A stretch of DNA of 20,536 bases from Waddlia sp964635295. GTDB taxonomy: Bacteria; Chlamydiota; Chlamydiia; Chlamydiales; Waddliaceae. Made by a program: the position numbers and the translations under genes. The stretch covers positions 1 to 20,536 of the forward strand of contig CAZWOB010000036.1 of assembly GCA_964635295.1 (NCBI GenBank), given 5' to 3'. The notes under the pieces were generated by a model. The model was given only the letters and a program-made list of their open reading frames with translations, searched no databases and was not told the origin of the DNA. Below, piece by piece: positions 1 to 7,300 of this stretch; the stretch's first letter is position 1; each line of letters begins with the position of its first letter.

Positions 1-81
1 TTTTGATTTTCAACCTTCTAAAGCACTTTAGAGGGAATTAGGCAACACACCCCATAATAGATGATGCTCCCCTATGTAGTA

Positions 82-141
82 TATAATACCCTAAAATAAA
101 AATAACAAATAATATAAAATTGTTGCTTTACTATTAAAAAG
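82..141 (+). promoter_or_regulatory. Possible promoter and RBS for the first gene
   Basis: A perfect TATAAT lies at 82-87 in very A+T-rich DNA, but no convincing -35 box is seen at the right distance. An AAAGG at 137-141 is about 10 bases before the ATG at 153. Nothing else is recognisable in bases 1-152. The call rests on the hexamer and its position only. Confidence 0.3.
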
Positions 142-152
142 GTAATAATTAA

Positions 153-839
153 ATGAACAATATACAAAATTCAACTACTAATTCTACCCCAGCCTTACAA
201 AGGTGGGAAGAGAAAAGTCCCTCTTATAAAAGAGACCTTATCATCAAAACCCTCGCCATCGCTGTTTTAGCAGTACTGGCAGTTGCTATTTTAGCCGGTG
301 GAATGGCTGCAATAATAGTGACAGCTGATGTTATTCCTGCCGCCTTGTTTGGTGGACTACTCGCCTTGACCATACTTGGACCTCCTATAAGTGCAGGTGC
401 AAGTTTAACTTCCCTCTTTTATCTGCACCCGTTTACTTTACGCTCTTACCAAAAGGAAAAAGGAGCGAAAAAGGTGTGCGAAGAGATCAGAACTACTTGG
501 GCAAAAATGCCGCGTCCGGCGTATACCATTGTAAAAAATGGTGAAAGATGGACGATTGTGGAACAGTCAGGATTCAAAAGAAACGCAAAAGCCTGGGTCA
601 GATATGGATTCATGACTTCGGATAACTGCAACAAACTCTTGCAGATTATCGAAAAGGACAAATCTCTCCGATCCGAGCTTACAGGGATCAACAGCCTTAT
701 CGCCTGCAACCAATCGACAGAATCGGAGCTCAATAACTATAGGCAACAAATCACTCAAATCGATAGAGATTGCCAATCATTGAAAAGTGAGTGGGAAGCA
801 ATCATACAACGAGATGTGATCCCCGATCTGCCATTTTAA
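153..839 (+). CDS. Two-helix membrane protein, Inc-like (hypothetical)
   Basis: I do not recognise a named family for this 228-residue protein. It has a polar N-terminus of about 30 residues, then two long hydrophobic stretches at about 32-57 and 60-92 separated by only a few residues, then a soluble charged C-terminal half with a helical, coiled-coil-like tail (about 160-215). A closely spaced pair of hydrophobic segments near one end is the classic bilobed layout of chlamydial inclusion membrane (Inc) proteins, which type III secretion places in the vacuole membrane; that assignment is inference from topology. The ATG at 153 follows an AAAGG. The stop codon overlaps the stop of the convergent antitoxin gene on the other strand, so the two share a 3' end. 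An ordinary two-helix inner-membrane protein is the main alternative. Confidence 0.75.
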   Translation: MNNIQNSTTNSTPALQRWEEKSPSYKRDLIIKTLAIAVLAVLAVAILAGGMAAIIVTADVIPAALFGGLLALTILGPPISAGASLTSLFYLHPFTLRSYQKEKGAKKVCEEIRTTWAKMPRPAYTIVKNGERWTIVEQSGFKRNAKAWVRYGFMTSDNCNKLLQIIEKDKSLRSELTGINSLIACNQSTESELNNYRQQITQIDRDCQSLKSEWEAIIQRDVIPDLPF

Positions 840-1090
840 TGGTTGAAAGCTGTTGGGAACTCTTCGATTTTGTTGAATTCCTCTTCCACTTCCTGCAACT
901 TGATCTGGTCAAGCAGTCCCGGTGTGGATAGAAGTTCGAGGGTCACAAGAATATTATCGTATGTTTCCTGCGGCAGCAACACAACGGAGCCTTCGTCCCC
1001 TGTAATCTTATATTGCTGACGATTATTCACCGCCTCTTTGATCATTTCCTGAAGCTTATTCCTAGCTTCCGAAGCAGCTACTGTATCCAT
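836..1090 (-). CDS. Phd/YefM-family antitoxin, apparently solitary
   Basis: An 84-residue protein that begins with a typical Phd/YefM N-terminus: residues 2-10 (DTVAASEAR) followed by a basic helix, then a short beta segment with VVLLPQETYDNI at about 36-47. In this family the N-terminal part binds the operator DNA and the C-terminal tail neutralises a RelE/Doc/YoeB-type toxin. The acidic tail (VEEEFNKIEEF) fits a toxin-binding region. GAGG lies 4 bases before the ATG. No toxin gene is adjacent: 90 bases upstream is the end of ileS, and downstream is the convergent Inc-like gene. It is therefore an orphan antitoxin, possibly acting on a toxin elsewhere or left over from a decayed pair. Family call good, biological role unknown. 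Confidence 0.8.
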   Translation of the reverse strand: MDTVAASEARNKLQEMIKEAVNNRQQYKITGDEGSVVLLPQETYDNILVTLELLSTPGLLDQIKLQEVEEEFNKIEEFPTAFNH

Positions 1091-1180
1091 ACGACCTCAT
1101 TATGTCTTGTGTCATTAAAAAAAATGTCATGTGTTCTACCTAGCAACTATATGCATCAAAACTTTTTTGACAACCTTGAT

Positions 1181-4100
1181 TTATTTCCATTCTGCCTTCT
1201 CTATCTCGATTGTGGCATCTTCTCCGTTCAGGTCCCACTGAGTCCCCTCACACTTCTGGAAATCAACAGACAAAGCAAGCACTTCATTGCGGATATAATC
1301 GCCGTGGACCTCAAAACAGGTGCGCACCTTATCGGTCGTCTCAATTTTCACGTGGATGCGGTCTGATACGTCAAAACCGCCATCACGCCTCATCGAATTG
1401 ATCTTATTGACCACCTCTCTTGCAAGACCTTCAATAATGAGCGGTTCACTCAGATTTGTATCAAGGGCGATCGTAATCTCCCCTTCATTTGCGGCAATGA
1501 GACCTTCACGCACCTCGCGGTCCACCTCTACGTCTTCTGGCGACAATTCCACTTCCTCGCCTTCAAGAGTCACGCGCAGAGTCTCTCCGTTCCGTAGCTT
1601 CTCCAACTCTGTGGATGTGAACTTAGAGATCGCCTCCTGAGCAGGTTTCATCAGCTTGCCCAGCCGCCTTCCAAGCGTTTTGAAATTCGGCTTTGCCTTT
1701 AACCGCACAAAATCTGATTCATCGGTTGAAAACACCACCTCTTTTACATTGAGCTCATCTGCCACGAGATGCTGCTGCTCTCTCAGAAACTCAAGCACCT
1801 GAGGATTTGAGGAAGCGACATGGACAGCCGGGAGCGGCTGCCGCACCTTTACCTTGTGCTCTTTACGCAGGGCATGCCCCAGGCTCACGGTCTTCTGGAC
1901 GACGAACATCTCCGCTTCCAGCTTCTCATCGCGGCTTTCAGGATGATACTGAGGATAGTCACATAAATGGACAGATTCCGGATCATCCCGGTGCCTCAAA
2001 TTACGGTAGATCGCGTCACTGATAAAGGGAACGAAAGGCGCGGCGATCTTGGTCAGCGCTAACAGCACTTGATAAAGTGTCTGGAAAGCCTCTTCTCTAT
2101 CCTGTGTCGCCTCTTCGGCCCAGAAACGGCGCCTTGAACGGCGGATGTACCAGTTGGTGAGCTGGTCGATAAATCCGATAAACGGCTCCACAGCACGGCT
2201 GAGATTGTAATCGTCCATTCCCTCTTCTACATCATGATTGAGCTTGTTCACCATAGAAAGGATCCAGCGGTCGATGACAGCTTGGGGATGCGGATAACTG
2301 TCGGAAGGCTTCCAGTCGTAAATGCGCGCATAGGTCACAAAAAAGCTGTAGGCATTCCAGAACGGGATAAAGATCTGTCTGAGGATCAGCTCAACACCCT
2401 TTTCCTGAAAGCGGAGGTCTTCTCCTTTGACAGCGCCGCTGTGCATCATGTAAAGCCTGATAGCATCTGCCCCGTACTTATGCACGACGTCCATGGGGTC
2501 GGGGTAGTTCTGCAGGCGTTTGGACATTTTGTTGCCATCTTCAGCAAGGACGATTCCGTTGACCACCACGTTTTTAAACGCCGGCTTGTTAAATAGAGCT
2601 GTCGAGAGCACTGTCAGCGTATAGAACCACCCGCGCGTCTGGTCCAGTCCTTCAGCGATAAAGTCTGCTGGGAAGTTCTCTTCAAAAAGCGCTCGATTAT
2701 CATAGGGATAATGGTTTTGCGCATAGGGCATGGATCCGGATTCAAACCAGCAGTCGAATACTTCAGGGATCCGTTTGAAGGTTTTTCCGTTCCGTGTAAA
2801 TGTCAAGTCGTCAATGAAATGGCGGTGGAGGTCGGTGATCTCGGTATCGGTCGCCACTTCCAGCTCACGAATACTGCCTGCCACATAGATCTCGCCATCG
2901 TCGGCGATCCAGAGAGGGATCGGCGTTCCCCAGTAGCGGTTGCGGCTGATCGCCCAGTCGCGCGCCCCTTCCAGCCACTTCCCAAATCGGCCCTCTTTCA
3001 AGTGTTCCGGCATCCAGTGGATTTTTTCGTTGTTGGCCAGCATGGCGTCTTTGATCTTCTCCACTGCCACAAACCACGTAGAGACTGCCTTGTAGATGAG
3101 AGGTGTGTCTGAGCGCCAGCAAAACGGATAGCGGTGGCGGCAAGTCCCATGATGGACCACTCTCCCCTTTTCCTTCAGTCCTTTGATGATCTGCTTGTCG
3201 GCATCTTTGACGAACAGTCCTTCATATTCCGGGACCTCATCGGTAAATCTGCCGTTGTTGTCGACGGGACAGGCAAGCTTGATCCCCGCCCGTTCACAGG
3301 CGTAGAAGTCCACCTCACCAAACGCCGGCGCCGAATGGACGATCCCGGTTCCTTCGCTGAGGTCGACGCTTTCCTCCAGGATCACCTGGAAGGCATTTTC
3401 CCGGTCCTTGAAGTAGTCAAAAAGAGGACGATAGGATTTCCCGGCGAGGTCGCTCCCCTTCATTGTTTCGACAATTTCGTACGCCTTCTCTTCTTTGTAG
3501 TAGGTTCCCAGGCAGTCTTTGGCCAGAATGTAGAATTTACCGTTATCTGTATCTTTGATTTTGACGTAGTCGACATCGGGTCCGACCATGAGTGCTAAAT
3601 TCGAAATGAGGGTCCATGGGGTGGTCGTCCATGCGAGGAAATAGGTGTTCTCCTCCCCTACCACATCAAAAGCGACTGTGAGGGAAGGATCGTCTACTTC
3701 TTTGTAGTTCTCCCCTGCCTCGAAATTTGATAGGGGCGTTCCCAGTTTAGCTGAGAACGGCATCACTTTGTGGCCTTGGTAGACGAGCCCTTTTTCGTAG
3801 AGTTGTTTGAAGACCCACCAGACGGACTCCATGAAGTTGATGTCCATGGTGCGGTAGGTATTGCCGAAATCGACCCATCGGCCCATTCGTTTGACCTGGT
3901 CTTTCCATTCTTCGGAGTAGCGGAGGACGATGGAGCGGCACGCCTCGTTAAATTTGGCGATGCCGAACTCTTCGATCGACTTGGCGCCTGAGAGTTCGTT
4001 TGCCTTTTCCACTTCGTATTCGACTGGGAGGCCATGGCAGTCCCAACCGAACCGTCGTGGGGCGTAGAATCCTTTCATGGTCTTGTAGCGGAGGACGACA

Positions 4101-4294
4101 TCTTTGATGGTGCCGGCGAGGAAGTGACCGTAGTGTGGGAGGCCGGTGGCGAACGGGGGGCCATCGTAGAAGGAGAAGTGGGGTTGATCTTTGCGATTTT
4201 CTACAGATTTTTCGAAAATTTTGTCCTTTTCCCAGGAATCGAGGATACGTTTTTCTCTTTCATCGAAAGATTCCTGTTGGATCTCGTCGAACAT
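1181..4294 (-). CDS. ileS: Isoleucyl-tRNA synthetase (eukaryote-like class)
   Basis: Cytoplasmic class I aminoacyl-tRNA synthetase that charges tRNA-Ile with isoleucine, 1037 residues. The HIGH-type signature is HYGH at residues 54-57, preceded by DGPPFATGLP. The CP1 editing domain shows the TTTPW motif at about 223-227. The KMSKS signature is KMSKR at about 589-593, followed by the anticodon-binding domain. Length, the KMSKR form and the absence of a CxxC zinc knuckle at the C-terminus agree with the eukaryote-like group of bacterial IleRS, which chlamydiae are known to carry and which is naturally less sensitive to mupirocin. AGGTGA lies 4 bases before the ATG at 4294. The gene diverges from ssrA across a 137-base gap. 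It appears intact and higher in G+C than the accessory genes around it. Confidence 0.98.
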   Translation of the reverse strand: MFDEIQQESFDEREKRILDSWEKDKIFEKSVENRKDQPHFSFYDGPPFATGLPHYGHFLAGTIKDVVLRYKTMKGFYAPRRFGWDCHGLPVEYEVEKANELSGAKSIEEFGIAKFNEACRSIVLRYSEEWKDQVKRMGRWVDFGNTYRTMDINFMESVWWVFKQLYEKGLVYQGHKVMPFSAKLGTPLSNFEAGENYKEVDDPSLTVAFDVVGEENTYFLAWTTTPWTLISNLALMVGPDVDYVKIKDTDNGKFYILAKDCLGTYYKEEKAYEIVETMKGSDLAGKSYRPLFDYFKDRENAFQVILEESVDLSEGTGIVHSAPAFGEVDFYACERAGIKLACPVDNNGRFTDEVPEYEGLFVKDADKQIIKGLKEKGRVVHHGTCRHRYPFCWRSDTPLIYKAVSTWFVAVEKIKDAMLANNEKIHWMPEHLKEGRFGKWLEGARDWAISRNRYWGTPIPLWIADDGEIYVAGSIRELEVATDTEITDLHRHFIDDLTFTRNGKTFKRIPEVFDCWFESGSMPYAQNHYPYDNRALFEENFPADFIAEGLDQTRGWFYTLTVLSTALFNKPAFKNVVVNGIVLAEDGNKMSKRLQNYPDPMDVVHKYGADAIRLYMMHSGAVKGEDLRFQEKGVELILRQIFIPFWNAYSFFVTYARIYDWKPSDSYPHPQAVIDRWILSMVNKLNHDVEEGMDDYNLSRAVEPFIGFIDQLTNWYIRRSRRRFWAEEATQDREEAFQTLYQVLLALTKIAAPFVPFISDAIYRNLRHRDDPESVHLCDYPQYHPESRDEKLEAEMFVVQKTVSLGHALRKEHKVKVRQPLPAVHVASSNPQVLEFLREQQHLVADELNVKEVVFSTDESDFVRLKAKPNFKTLGRRLGKLMKPAQEAISKFTSTELEKLRNGETLRVTLEGEEVELSPEDVEVDREVREGLIAANEGEITIALDTNLSEPLIIEGLAREVVNKINSMRRDGGFDVSDRIHVKIETTDKVRTCFEVHGDYIRNEVLALSVDFQKCEGTQWDLNGEDATIEIEKAEWK

Positions 4295-4364
4295 TGCTTC
4301 ACCTAATAAATTTTATAAATTGAAAGGGGAATTATAGGCATTCTTCCCTGTTAAAGTCCATTTC

Positions 4365-4394
4365 TTTTCAGAAAAGCCTCATCTGTGTTATAAT
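4365..4394 (+). promoter_or_regulatory. Probable ssrA promoter
   Basis: A perfect -10 hexamer TATAAT at 4389-4394 lies 37 bases before the tmRNA 5' end, with a weak TTTTCA at 4365-4370 as a possible -35 (spacing 18). This would give a leader of about 30 bases to be removed by RNase P, as is usual for tmRNA. The 137-base gap must also hold the ileS promoter in the other direction, which I could not place. Confidence 0.5.
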
Positions 4395-4431
4395 GGGTGG
4401 TAGATCAAGAGATTAGATCGAATTTCAATAT

Positions 4432-4869
4432 GGGGGTGTACTGGTTTCGACTGGGATGCGAAGTATTGATTGCATGCAGAGGATATCGGTTGGCCTCTTT
4501 AAAAAACCGGTAAACCATTAAGTGCCGAATCAAAAAGCACAACTGTAACAGGTAACAAAGTTCTTGACTTCCCAGCTATTGCAGCTGCGACTGTTGAGAC
4601 TGCACCTGCTTACGCAGCTGCTGCTTAATCTTAACCGATTGAGTGGCCCGATAGCCTGAAGCTGGACCAGGGGTTTTGGGGTCTATCGTTATTTTCTTGG
4701 TATGGTGCAGTGGCCGACTGTCTTTAGGTTATTGTATCGAGATTAAATAAGGCGGGTTGATCGTATTGGCGTGCTCTGCATAGCGGTTGGCCTATATTTC
4801 AGAGCACTAAGCATGTAGTGGTCATTATGGAGTATACTTAGGACGAGAGTTCGATTCTCTCCACCTCCA
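4432..4869 (+). ncRNA. ssrA: tmRNA (transfer-messenger RNA)
   Basis: Rescues stalled ribosomes by acting as alanyl-tRNA and then as mRNA for a degradation tag. The 5' end carries the tmRNA signature GGGGGTGTACTGGTTTCGAC at 4432-4451. The 3' end has the T-arm GAGAGTTCGATTCTCTC and then the acceptor strand CACCTCC at 4862-4868, which pairs with GGGGGTG at 4432-4438 (one G-U), with discriminator A at 4869. CCA is not encoded, so it must be added enzymatically. A tag frame ends at TAA 4626-4628 with the peptide end AYAAAA; reading back, the frame includes NKVLDFPAIAAATVETAP. The resume codon is near 4548-4554 but I cannot fix it. About 438 bases is large but plausible. SmpB is the known partner; its gene is not in this window. 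Confidence 0.96.
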
Positions 4870-5030
4870 ACAGTACTGTTCGAAGATACAAACGGCTTCT
4901 ATTGCTTCAGATTTTCACGATCGCGACGAAGTCAGACCTATCGGTCTGACGAGGAGTGCATCGCTGGAAAGATGGGGTGATAGAAGCCGTTTGTGCTTTG
5001 ACAAGGTGCTGTTGGAGGTGGAAACCTCCA
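4861..5030 (+). repeat. Structured dispersed repeat, copy 1, fused to the tmRNA 3' end
   Basis: Best-preserved copy of a family found at least five times here. Stems visible by eye: outer arm 4861-4876 pairs with 5006-5021 (16 bp, one G-U); 4888-4902 pairs perfectly with 4980-4994 (15 bp); GTCAGACC at 4931-4938 pairs with 4943-4950 around loop TATC; and a terminal hairpin, TGGAGGT at 5013-5019 with ACCTCCA at 5024-5030 around GGAA, overlaps the outer arm and so competes with it. The first nine bases of this copy belong to the tmRNA acceptor end. The self-complementary AACAGTACTGTT is at 4869-4880. It could be a MITE-like element, a transcribed RNA or both; function unknown. Confidence 0.85.
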
Positions 5031-5136
5031 TTTATCTTTTACATATATCTTATATTCAATAGTTTATATTTATTTTCTTTATCCCGTTTTCTAACACTTG
5101 ACAATTAAATGTCACTCAGTTACATTAAAGGTAAAA

Positions 5137-5461
5137 ATGGATAAATACTCTTGCCAACGAAAAGATAGAAAACCTCCTAGAGCGTGTCAGAAATTGCATT
5201 GGCTCAGGAGCATATCGAGATACTTTTCACGCCATTGAAAGAAAGGCCGAGAGGAACATTATCTTACCTGAAATTATCCATGTGCTAAAAACCGGAAGAC
5301 ATGAGAAAAACAAAGACCACTTTGAAGAAGCTTTTAATTCATGGAATTATGCCATACGTGGAAAGACAATAGATGAAATGGAGTTAAGAGTAATTGTCTC
5401 ATTCGATGAAGATAAAGACCTTTTAATTATAACCGCCTTTTACCTTGAGGGGAGGCATTGA
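5137..5461 (+). pseudogene. DUF4258-type toxin gene with a +1 frame break after codon 3
   Basis: A continuous frame from 5147 to the stop at 5459-5461 encodes a DUF4258-like domain, with AYRDTFHAIERKAERNI, then HVLKTGRH and ELRVIVSFDEDKDLLIITAF. Such proteins are small toxin-like partners of HTH antitoxins. This frame has no ATG, GTG or TTG near its start (the first GTG, at 5282, would cut the domain in half). An ATG at 5137 sits 5 bases after a good AAAGG (5127-5131) but is out of frame: ATG GAT AAA, one extra T (5146), then ACT CTT GCC restores a typical beginning, MDKTLANEKIENLL. So either a single-base insertion has broken the toxin, or a +1 slip occurs. The antitoxin ATG follows 4 bases after the stop. 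Inactivated toxin beside a live antitoxin is the simplest reading. Confidence 0.7.
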
Positions 5462-5465
5462 AAAT

Positions 5466-5927
5466 ATGAAAAAACAGAAAGTTGAAAAAGAAGTTGTATA
5501 CGAAGGATTGGGCTTTCCAGTTATTCTTCGCAATGTTCCGATGATAGAGCTTCGTGGAGTTTGGACACTGGATGTTGACCTCAATGTTTTACAAAAGGTT
5601 GTTCTGCTAGCTCTTGCACATCATCCATCCGACTTGACAGGCAATCAAATTCGTTACATTCGAAATTGGCTAGGGCTGACTCAGACTGAATTTGGTAAGC
5701 TTTTTGGCGTCACACATCCCGCTGTTGTGAAATGGGAAAAAACAGGAAATAAGGGCTCTAAAATGAATTTGACTACGCAAAGAGATTTAAGATTATGGCT
5801 TCTAGACCAACTATTAACGAAAGATGATGATTTCCGAAGAGCATTTAAAATTGTTCATATGGCTGATTACTCTCACCCAATCGAACCTCTTGAATTTGAC
5901 GTCCCAACTGACCTTGTCGCAGTATAA
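5466..5927 (+). CDS. HTH antitoxin (MqsA/HigA-like) partner of the DUF4258 toxin
   Basis: A 153-residue protein with a helix-turn-helix of the XRE/MqsA type at about residues 61-94, where LGLTQTEFGKLFGVTHPAVV is followed by KWEKTG. In such pairs the protein binds both its promoter and its toxin. I place the start at ATG 5466, 4 bases after the toxin stop and about 10 bases after the strong GAGGGGAGG; a TTG at 5445 in the same frame would add 7 residues. No zinc-binding CxxC pair is present at the N-terminus, unlike true MqsA. Its N-terminal part (1-60) would be the toxin-binding region. It is coupled to the broken toxin frame upstream and runs into the overlapping membrane-protein frame downstream. 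Confidence 0.82.
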   Translation: MKKQKVEKEVVYEGLGFPVILRNVPMIELRGVWTLDVDLNVLQKVVLLALAHHPSDLTGNQIRYIRNWLGLTQTEFGKLFGVTHPAVVKWEKTGNKGSKMNLTTQRDLRLWLLDQLLTKDDDFRRAFKIVHMADYSHPIEPLEFDVPTDLVAV

Positions 5928-6441
5928 ATATGTATTTTTTCTTGCTTACAACTTTCAAAAAAATGTTCAGATATTTTTTGCAATTGTTGCTCCAAAAGTG
6001 CCCGAATTTATAGAAAATTTTCAGCAGAATCCCCTTTTGACTTTTTGTATAAGCACTCTTGTAACTGCTATAATATCGGGGTTCATCGGAGGCAAGATTT
6101 CACTCTACTTAAATGATAGGAAGGAAAGACGAGAAGCGCAAACTCGATTCACCAATCGACTTAAGTCACTAGCTTGTGAGTTAAAAATAAACTTCCGATA
6201 TGCAGGGAACAATGAAAATCCCTTTTTAACAAAGGCACTGGAAAACTTAGTGTATAATGAACCTTTGATACATCATCATCAAACGCTATTTGAAAAAGCT
6301 CAAAACTGTTTAAATATTGCTCTGCTACCATCAACATCAAAACGCCCAGTTCAAAAACCAGGAGAAGGACAACAGTTGATGAAGGATTTATCAGAGCATT
6401 TAGCTTCTCAGTTTAAGATTACAGCCCCTGACCTTGAATAG
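5824..6441 (+). CDS. Hypothetical protein with one membrane segment
   Basis: No family recognised. The frame encodes up to 205 residues. One clear hydrophobic segment (about residues 69-90, with TFCISTLVTAIISGFIGG) is followed by a basic stretch (NDRKERREAQTRF) and a soluble C-terminal domain, so the bulk should be cytoplasmic. The start is uncertain: the ATG pair at 5824 overlaps the antitoxin gene by 104 bases with poor RBS support, a TTG at 5914 would overlap by only 14 bases, and a GTG at 5998 is also in frame. Close linkage to the toxin-antitoxin pair suggests co-transcription, but nothing ties it to their function. It could be a shortened gene that lost its original start. Confidence 0.55.
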   Translation: MMISEEHLKLFIWLITLTQSNLLNLTSQLTLSQYKYVFFLAYNFQKNVQIFFAIVAPKVPEFIENFQQNPLLTFCISTLVTAIISGFIGGKISLYLNDRKERREAQTRFTNRLKSLACELKINFRYAGNNENPFLTKALENLVYNEPLIHHHQTLFEKAQNCLNIALLPSTSKRPVQKPGEGQQLMKDLSEHLASQFKITAPDLE

Positions 6442-6470
6442 CCCCCATCAAGAAAACTTCTGGTTTTACT

Positions 6471-6600
6471 CCAATCAAAAGTTCTGAACTTGTCTTTCCT
6501 GTTTAGAATGAGAAAGGCCCACAAATCGTTCAGATTTTTATTACTGCTGCGCGCCACACCCAGCCGGTCTGGAAGGAAACGATCTAAAAAAGATGGGGTC
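6471..6600 (+). repeat. Repeat left module followed by a decayed repeat body
   Basis: Bases 6471-6500 match the left module (CCAATCAAAAGTTCTGAAC, then TTGTCTTTCC), which contains the palindrome AAGTTCtGAACTT. The following 100 bases keep scattered islands of the family body in the right order (CAGATTTT, a GGTCTG near 6570, AAGATGGGGT near 6590). I read this as an old, largely decayed copy. The left module is sure; the body is tentative. Confidence 0.5.
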
Positions 6601-6748
6601 CTCGTCTGCCTCTGCGGATTGACAAATCGAACCCGAAACTGTTAAACTCTAGGTGCATGCGGAATTTTTCCCCACTCCATACTGCAGAAATTACCGCGTC
6701 CGCTTCCGATCATCATCGTGGACTCAATGAAATTTATGATAGCTCCCA

Positions 6749-7033
6749 ATGCATCCTTATTTTGAACATAACGAGATTAAGATTGATATTATTCCTTTAC
6801 TTGGAACCTTTGTCGATGATCGATTCTCTCATGCTGTTAGGGTAACACACCTTCCTACCCATATCGTCGTCTACCGCTCTCCCTTTGACTTTCCTGAGCC
6901 AAAACTAAGAAATGAACTCATTAAAACGTCTTTGTCAGAGCTGCAGAAACAGGTTCAGAGGAAGAACTCTCGATTGGAACATACACATCATCATGATGCA
7001 GCCACTTCATTGCCATTTGACCCCATGGAATAG
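6749..7033 (+). pseudogene. Possible remnant of a class-I release-factor (RF-1 domain) gene
   Basis: A 94-codon frame with no ribosome-binding site resembles, in order, the C-terminal domain of RF2: EIKIDIIPLLGT (compare IRIDTFRSSGAG), then AVRVTHLPTHIVV (compare AVRITHIPTGIVV) and a helix ending ELQKQVQRKN. The catalytic GGQ loop that releases the peptide is absent; the aligned stretch reads GTFVDDRFSH. With no start signal and no N-terminal domains, this would be dead gene debris. Similarity was judged by eye from remembered family features, so a chance resemblance remains possible. The region sits among decayed repeats, which supports a graveyard rather than a live gene. Confidence 0.3.
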
Positions 7034-7034
7034 A

Positions 7035-7218
7035 TCTGAACCTGTCTCTCCAACTTCATCGCCTTTTTTCACAGCAAAAAGCTTTATGATTTTGTCAGAT
7101 TTGCTTCATTGCGACGAAGTCAGACCTATCGGTCTGGCGAGGAGTGCATCGCTAGAAAGATGGGTTGATAGAAGCCATTTGTGCTTTGACAAGATACTGT
7201 TGGAGGTGGAAACCTCCA
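7035..7218 (+). repeat. Structured dispersed repeat, copy 2 (left half eroded)
   Basis: A left module remnant (TCTGAACCTGTCTCTCCA, 7035-7052) is followed by about 50 unrelated bases and then the body from 7103 to the end of the terminal hairpin at 7218. The hairpin GTCAGACC/GGTCTGGC (7119-7138) keeps pairing through a wobble at the changed base. The 5' strand of the 15-bp stem is lost. The terminal GGAGGT/ACCTCC hairpin is intact. Confidence 0.75.
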
Positions 7219-7222
7219 AACA

Positions 7223-7252
7223 CTATCAGACATTGATAGATTTTCATTTTTT
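7223..7252 (+). terminator. Rho-independent terminator after repeat copy 2
   Basis: CTATCA at 7223-7228 and TGATAG at 7234-7239 form a 6-bp stem with a 5-base loop, followed by a T-rich run (TTTTCATTTTTT). It points along the + strand, directly after the repeat and before the convergent end of the Fic gene. It could end a transcript coming through the repeat. Confidence 0.5.
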
Positions 7253-7300
7253 CTTACGTTTAATTTTGCCCAATGGAAATGAGTATCAAACTACTCGATG

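Noticed and set aside
1013..4323. Many long plus-strand frames opposite ileS
   Set aside because: Shadow frames of a G+C-richer gene on the other strand; they show no family motif or RBS.
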